Shown: positions 60,599 to 64,000 of the stretch, in pieces
Layout: each line of letters begins with the position of its first letter
How positions within the stretch are numbered: the stretch's first letter is position 1
Source of the DNA: Pseudomonas muyukensis
GTDB lineage: Bacteria; Pseudomonadota; Gammaproteobacteria; Pseudomonadales; Pseudomonadaceae
Direction of reading: 5' to 3'
DNA: 64,000 nt
Assembly: GCF_019139535.1 (NCBI RefSeq)
Contig: NZ_CP077073.1
Location: 4,368,501-4,432,500 of the forward strand
The notes under the pieces: model-generated
Databases searched by the model: none
What the model was told of the DNA's origin: nothing
Seen by the model: only the letters and a program-made list of their open reading frames with translations
Program-made: the position numbers and the translations under genes

Positions 60599-60658
60599 GA
60601 GTACCGGGGGCAACCTTTAAAACGCGTATGCTCCCTGTTCCCCGCGCATCTGACAAGC

Positions 60659-62101
60659 CTACAAAAGTGAGAGCGACATCTCCTGGCACAATTGCCGGGC
60701 CAGCAGGCCCAGCGTGATCACCGCGCGCTCGGCCTCCTTGTTCCAGGGAATGGCGCAATTGAGCCGGATACAGTGGTTGAATTGCTCGGTATTGCTGAAG
60801 ATCAGCCCTGGGGCGATGCTGATGCCCTGCTCCAGCGCCCGCACGTGCAAGTCCTGGGTGTTGACGCGCCCCGGCAGGCTCACCCAGAGAATGAACCCGC
60901 CGGTGGGCCGGGTCATCTGCGTGCCTTCGGGGAAGTGCTGCTGCACGGCCAGCTGGTAGGCGCTGAGGTTCTTGCGGTATTCCTGGCGGATGTAGCGCAG
61001 GTGGCGGTCATAGCCACCGTTCTCCAGGTAGGCCGCCACCCCCATTTGCGTCACGCTGCACGCCGAGTGGGTAGTGAAAGTCTGCAGGCGCTGGATCTCG
61101 TCCTGGTAGCGCCCGGCGATCATCCAGCCGACGCGCACGCCCGGCGACAAGGTCTTGGAAAAGCTCGAGCAGTAGATCACCCGGTCGAGGCGATCGAACG
61201 CCTTGAGCGCCTTGGTACGCCCTTGCTCGAACATCAGCTCGCCATAGATGTCGTCCTCGACGATCTGGATATCGAAGTCCGAGGCCAGGCGCAGCAATTG
61301 CTTCTGCCGCTCCTCCGGCATGGTTCCGCCCAGCGGGTTGCTCAAGCGCGGCGTCAACACCAGGGCCTTGATCGACCACTGGTTGGCCGCCAGCTGCAAG
61401 GCTTCAAGGCTGATCCCGGTGGCCGGATCGCTGGGGATTTCGATGACCTTCAGGCCCAGCAGGTCCGCCAGCTGCAGCAACCCATAGTAGGTCGGCGATT
61501 CGGCGGCGATCAGATCCCCGGGGCGGGTCAGCACCCGCAACGACATTTGCAGGGCATCGACACAACCGTGGGTCACCACCACTTCGCGCGGATCGACCAG
61601 GACCCCGGCGTCGCGCATGCGAATGGCGATCTGCCGACGCAGCGGCTCGAACCCTGGGCTGAACATATAGCTGAAGGCGCGCGGGCTGTGGAAACGGGTG
61701 ACCTTGGCCAGTTGCTGGTGCAGCGCGCGCACCGGCAGGTAGTCGACATGCGGCACCGCCGCGCCGAACGGGAACACGCCGTCACGGCGCGCCTCGACCA
61801 GCACCTGCTGGATGATGCTGGCACGGGTGACCAGGCCAGGCCGTTCGACGCGGGCGATGTCCGGGGTTTGCGCGGTCAGGGCGGGGGTCTGGTGCACGTA
61901 ATAGCCCGACTGCGGCCGGGCGCGGATCAGGCCCTGGTCTTCGAGGTTGGCGTACGCCTGCAGCACGGTGGCGTGGCTGACATTGAGCTGGGCGCTCATC
62001 TTGCGTACCGAAGGCACGCGCTCGCCGGGCTGATAGACACCACGCCGGATATCGTCGGCCAGTTGCTGGGCGATGCGCTGGTACAACAGCAGGTTGGTCA
62101 T
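60659..62101 (-). CDS. MocR-family transcriptional regulator (GntR HTH fused to aminotransferase fold)
   Basis: A 480-residue regulator. The N-terminal GntR winged helix covers about 5-75 (YQRIAQQLADDIRRGVYQPG, SVRKMSAQLNVSHATVLQAY). The C-terminal part is a fold-I aminotransferase-like PLP domain with AESPTYYGLLQLADLLGLKV, LTPRLSNPLGGTMPEE, IVEDDIYGEL and the PLP Lys316 in SSFSKTLSPG. MocR proteins bind PLP and an amine ligand and regulate neighbouring or distant genes. No obvious neighbour target exists; repeated CGTAACAG sites upstream suggest autoregulation. Confidence 0.88.
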   Translation of the reverse strand: MTNLLLYQRIAQQLADDIRRGVYQPGERVPSVRKMSAQLNVSHATVLQAYANLEDQGLIRARPQSGYYVHQTPALTAQTPDIARVERPGLVTRASIIQQVLVEARRDGVFPFGAAVPHVDYLPVRALHQQLAKVTRFHSPRAFSYMFSPGFEPLRRQIAIRMRDAGVLVDPREVVVTHGCVDALQMSLRVLTRPGDLIAAESPTYYGLLQLADLLGLKVIEIPSDPATGISLEALQLAANQWSIKALVLTPRLSNPLGGTMPEERQKQLLRLASDFDIQIVEDDIYGELMFEQGRTKALKAFDRLDRVIYCSSFSKTLSPGVRVGWMIAGRYQDEIQRLQTFTTHSACSVTQMGVAAYLENGGYDRHLRYIRQEYRKNLSAYQLAVQQHFPEGTQMTRPTGGFILWVSLPGRVNTQDLHVRALEQGISIAPGLIFSNTEQFNHCIRLNCAIPWNKEAERAVITLGLLARQLCQEMSLSLL

Positions 62102-62167
62102 GGCGTTGTCTCGAAGCACGGACGGGATCGTTGTTCTTGTGCGGCTCACTGCCGGAGCCAGAATACC

Positions 62168-62231
62168 GTAACAGTTGCAAAGTGTACTGGGACAGATCGC
62201 AGGATAGTCAAGATTACAGTTACGTAACAGA
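62168..62231 (-). promoter_or_regulatory. Repeated CGTAACAG sites upstream of the MocR gene
   Basis: CGTAACAG occurs at 62168-62175 and again at 62224-62231, 56 bp apart in the same orientation. The second overlaps a perfect palindrome GTTACGTAAC (62220-62229). A weak promoter (AGTCAA and AGTGTA on the plus strand, 19-bp spacer) lies between. MocR regulators often bind paired direct repeats, so this is a candidate operator region. Confidence 0.4.
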
Positions 62232-62283
62232 GGGAATCTGCACGGCAGGACCGGCGTGCCGACGAACGATCGCCATCGCGGCG

Positions 62284-62508
62284 ATTGTCGACCCGCGCAG
62301 CAAAACCACCCTGGCTGAGCTGGGCAACGTACTCGATCAATTGCCGGATCGACTCGACCCGGCTGCGATTGACCAGCCACAGCCTGAACAACTCGACCAG
62401 CAGCGCCGAGGCCAGCATCACCAGCACGGCCAGCCACAAGGTACGCTCGGCGCTGCCATTGATCTGCGCGGAGCGGCCACCGGCATTGGTGCGCAACTGC
62501 TCGACCAG
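62284..62508 (-). pseudogene. Remnant of a membrane sensor (HAMP-containing, chemoreceptor-like)
   Basis: Translation on the minus strand gives LVEQLRTNAGG, a helix, then a transmembrane segment LWLAVLVMLASALLVELFRL and LWLVNRSRVESIRQLIEYVA, resembling the end of a periplasmic region, TM2 and the start of a HAMP domain as in chemoreceptors or kinases. The frame then loses similarity and has no upstream start except one overlapping the uraH terminator. It is best read as a degraded fragment of about 75 residues. Confidence 0.5.
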
Positions 62509-62528
62509 CACGCACAAACAACGGACGA

Positions 62529-62560
62529 AAAAAAGCCCGCCAGTGTGAGAGCGGGCCAAG
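62529..62560 (-). terminator. Rho-independent terminator of uraH
   Basis: Read leftward, GCCCGC and GCGGGC form a stem with a 10-base loop, followed by seven T residues. It lies about 30 bp after the uraH stop at 62589. Confidence 0.8.
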
Positions 62561-62588
62561 GACCTACGAAGATTCTTCTAGCGACCAA

Positions 62589-62942
62589 CTAGCTTCCACG
62601 GTAGGTCGAGTAACTGTAAGGCGAGATCAGCAATGGCACGTGGTAGTGCTCCTGCTGCTCGTCGATGCCAAAGCGCAGCACGACCACGTCGAGGAACGCG
62701 GCGTCCGGCAGCTTCACGCCCTTGGCGCGGTAGTAGTCACCGGCACTGAACTGCAACTGATAGACGCCGGTCCGGTAATCGTCGCCTTGCAGCAGCGGCG
62801 CGTCGACGCGGCCATCGCTGTTGGTCAGTGCGCTGTTCAGCAGCTCCAGCTGCTGGCCCTCTACGCGATACAGCTCGACCTTGATCGAGCTGCCCGGGCA
62901 GCCATGCGCGGCGTCCAGTACGTGTGTGGTCAAACGTCCCAT
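62589..62942 (-). CDS. uraH: 5-hydroxyisourate hydrolase (transthyretin-like)
   Basis: A 117-residue enzyme hydrolysing 5-hydroxyisourate to OHCU, the second step of urate degradation. It has the N-terminal HVLDAAHGCPGSSIKVELY motif, internal TNSDGRVDAPLL, and the C-terminal YHVPLLISPYSYSTYRGS signature of the family. The ATG at 62942 with AGAGGCGAC upstream gives the usual length. It is divergent from puuE, which acts in the same pathway. Confidence 0.95.
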   Translation of the reverse strand: MGRLTTHVLDAAHGCPGSSIKVELYRVEGQQLELLNSALTNSDGRVDAPLLQGDDYRTGVYQLQFSAGDYYRAKGVKLPDAAFLDVVVLRFGIDEQQEHYHVPLLISPYSYSTYRGS

Positions 62943-63049
62943 TTGCTTGTCGCCTCTTGTCGTATGCGTGGGCAAAAAATACACGGCAATCACCGGGCAC
63001 AGGGCCTGCGGCGTGCGGGAATGAAGCCATTAAGACAGTTTACCGACAA

Positions 63050-63061
63050 ATTGTACACAAT
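63050..63061. promoter_or_regulatory. GntR-type palindrome on the uraH side
   Basis: ATTGTACACAAT is a near-perfect palindrome of the TTGTAYACAA class bound by FCD/FadR-type GntR regulators. It lies 108 bp upstream of uraH, 183 bp (centre to centre) from the matching site at puuE. Confidence 0.5.
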
Positions 63062-63214
63062 TTTTTATCCGCTTCCGGGGCAACCTTCGCAAAGACTCCG
63101 CCAGTCGCAAAGACACGGCCCATGCATACGCCAACACCATTAGCTGACCAAGCAGGCAGGTTTCTTGCAAGGTTTTTTGCGCCGACAAATGGGCAGAAAT
63201 GCGGAAAAACAGGC

Positions 63215-63243
63215 TTACAAAAGATTTAAGAACTTGTATACAA
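63215..63243 (+). promoter_or_regulatory. puuE promoter overlapped by a GntR-type palindrome
   Basis: TTACAA (63215-63220) and TATACA (63237-63242) are spaced by 16 bp. The palindrome TTGTATACAA (63234-63243) covers the -10 element, so a bound regulator would block RNA polymerase. It lies about 80 bp upstream of puuE. Confidence 0.6.
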
Positions 63244-63320
63244 TCACTCCATCCGGTGGTGCGACACCCTGACGCGGCCCGCCCACCCCCCGCACTAAAC
63301 GTACAAGAAGGAAGACTGCA

Positions 63321-64000
63321 GTGAGCGCTGACTACCCTCGCGACCTGATCGGTTACGGCAACAACCCACCTCATCCGCAATGGCCGGGGAATGCCCGCAT
63401 TGCACTGTCCTTCGTGCTCAACTACGAAGAAGGTGGCGAGCGCAACATCCTGCACGGCGACAAGGAGTCCGAAGCGTTCCTTTCCGAAATGGTCGCCGCC
63501 CAGCCGCTGCAGGGCGCGCGCAACATGAGCATGGAGTCGCTCTACGAATACGGCAGCCGCGCCGGCGTCTGGCGCCTGCTCAAGCTGTTCAAGGACAGCG
63601 GCGTGCCGCTGACCGTGTTCGCCGTGGCCATGGCCGCCCAGCGCCATCCCGACGTGATTCGCGCGATGGTCGAGGCCGGCCACGAAATCTGCAGCCACGG
63701 CTACCGCTGGATCGACTACCAGTACATGGACGAGGCCCAGGAACGCGAGCACATGCTCGAAGCCATCCGCATCCTCACCGAGCTCACCGGCGAGCGCCCG
63801 CAAGGCTGGTACACCGGCCGCACCGGCCCGAACACCCGGCGCCTGGTGATGGAGGAAGGCGGCTTCCTCTACGACAGCGACACCTACGACGACGACCTGC
63901 CCTACTGGGAGCCGAACAACCCCACCGGCAAGCCGCACCTGGTGATCCCCTACACCCTGGACACCAACGACATGCGCTTCACCCAGGTGCAGGGCTTCAA
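63321..64000 (+). CDS. puuE: Allantoinase PuuE (polysaccharide-deacetylase fold), 5' part
   Basis: The first 226 residues of an allantoinase of the NodB-like deacetylase fold, opening the hydantoin ring of allantoin to allantoate. RDLIGYGNNPPHPQWPGNAR, ALSFVLNYEEGGERNIL, EICSHGYRWIDYQYMDE and GWYTGRTGPNTRRLV are the family hallmarks. The start is a GTG with AAGGAAG upstream. The gene runs off the right edge. It is divergent from uraH and shares the urate/allantoin catabolic role. Confidence 0.95.
   Translation, partial: MSADYPRDLIGYGNNPPHPQWPGNARIALSFVLNYEEGGERNILHGDKESEAFLSEMVAAQPLQGARNMSMESLYEYGSRAGVWRLLKLFKDSGVPLTVFAVAMAAQRHPDVIRAMVEAGHEICSHGYRWIDYQYMDEAQEREHMLEAIRILTELTGERPQGWYTGRTGPNTRRLVMEEGGFLYDSDTYDDDLPYWEPNNPTGKPHLVIPYTLDTNDMRFTQVQGF

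Larger units (their letters stand above)
62102..62588. other. Intergenic region between MocR gene and uraH
   Basis: These 487 bp contain the MocR control region (62168-62231), a degraded sensor fragment (62284-62508) and the uraH terminator (62529-62560). No intact gene is supported. Confidence 0.6.
62943..63320. other. Divergent uraH-puuE control region
   Basis: The 378 bp hold two palindromes of the GntR type, ATTGTACACAAT at 63050-63061 and TTGTATACAA at 63234-63243, and a promoter for puuE. No open frame here is supported. The region is relatively A/T-rich in parts. Confidence 0.7.

Noticed and set aside
62146-62559. Open frame on the minus strand as an intact small membrane protein
   Set aside because: Its start lies within the uraH terminator and there is no ribosome-binding site. 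Only the central part resembles a protein, so it is listed as a remnant.

Overview
The window is a chromosomal segment from a fluorescent Pseudomonas, most probably the Pseudomonas putida group. The GC content is high and the gene set is typical: sdhCDAB-sucAB-lpd-sucCD next to a divergent gltA, the Pseudomonas-type fabAB pair, kdpFABCDE, and an uraH/puuE urate-degradation locus. Short REP palindromes of the P. putida type sit between genes. Nothing looks like an integrated prophage, plasmid backbone, IS element or CRISPR array, and no rRNA or tRNA gene was recognised. Assignments rest on reading motifs and on general family knowledge; no search was run.

Left part (1-14,100) is accessory and regulatory. 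It holds the tail of a small protein, a GNAT acetyltransferase, an internally deleted VgrG remnant, a polyamine-type periplasmic binding protein divergent from a LuxR-type regulator, an orphan AAA ATPase with an AT-rich inverted repeat upstream, two small membrane-protein genes, two unknown genes followed by an XRE regulator and a secreted helical-repeat-like protein, a TonB-dependent siderophore receptor with a Fur box, and a LysR regulator divergent from a diaminopimelate decarboxylase.

Middle part (14,100-33,050). The complete high-affinity K+ uptake operon kdpFABC with its sensor and regulator kdpDE runs leftward, including the 29-residue KdpF. It is followed by an AI-2E-family permease, a DUF4892 protein, two alpha/beta hydrolases, and gpsA-DUF4389-sixA. 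A rightward three-gene operon then encodes a TonB-dependent receptor, an ABC-type solute-binding protein and a BarA/GacS-like hybrid histidine kinase. The three reading frames overlap or abut, and this is the best candidate here for an uncharacterised sensing system.

Right part (33,050-64,000) is mostly core metabolism. It has fabA-fabB (unsaturated fatty acid synthesis), a chemoreceptor, a secreted amidohydrolase, a pirin, a dienelactone hydrolase, htpG, two overlapping thioesterases, a small lipoprotein behind an AlgU-like promoter, a DUF599 protein and brnQ. The TCA block follows on the minus strand in the order sdhC, sdhD, sdhA, sdhB, sucA, sucB, lpd, sucC, sucD, with gltA divergent. Very good sigma70 promoters are readable for both sdh and gltA, and structured leaders lie in front of sucA and sucC. 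The window ends with a START-domain protein, a YkgJ cysteine-cluster protein, a Lys/Pro/Ala-rich secreted protein, a MocR regulator, a remnant of a membrane sensor, uraH, and the 5' part of puuE, which runs off the edge.

Regulatory sites are mostly visual matches to known consensus types and are scored accordingly.
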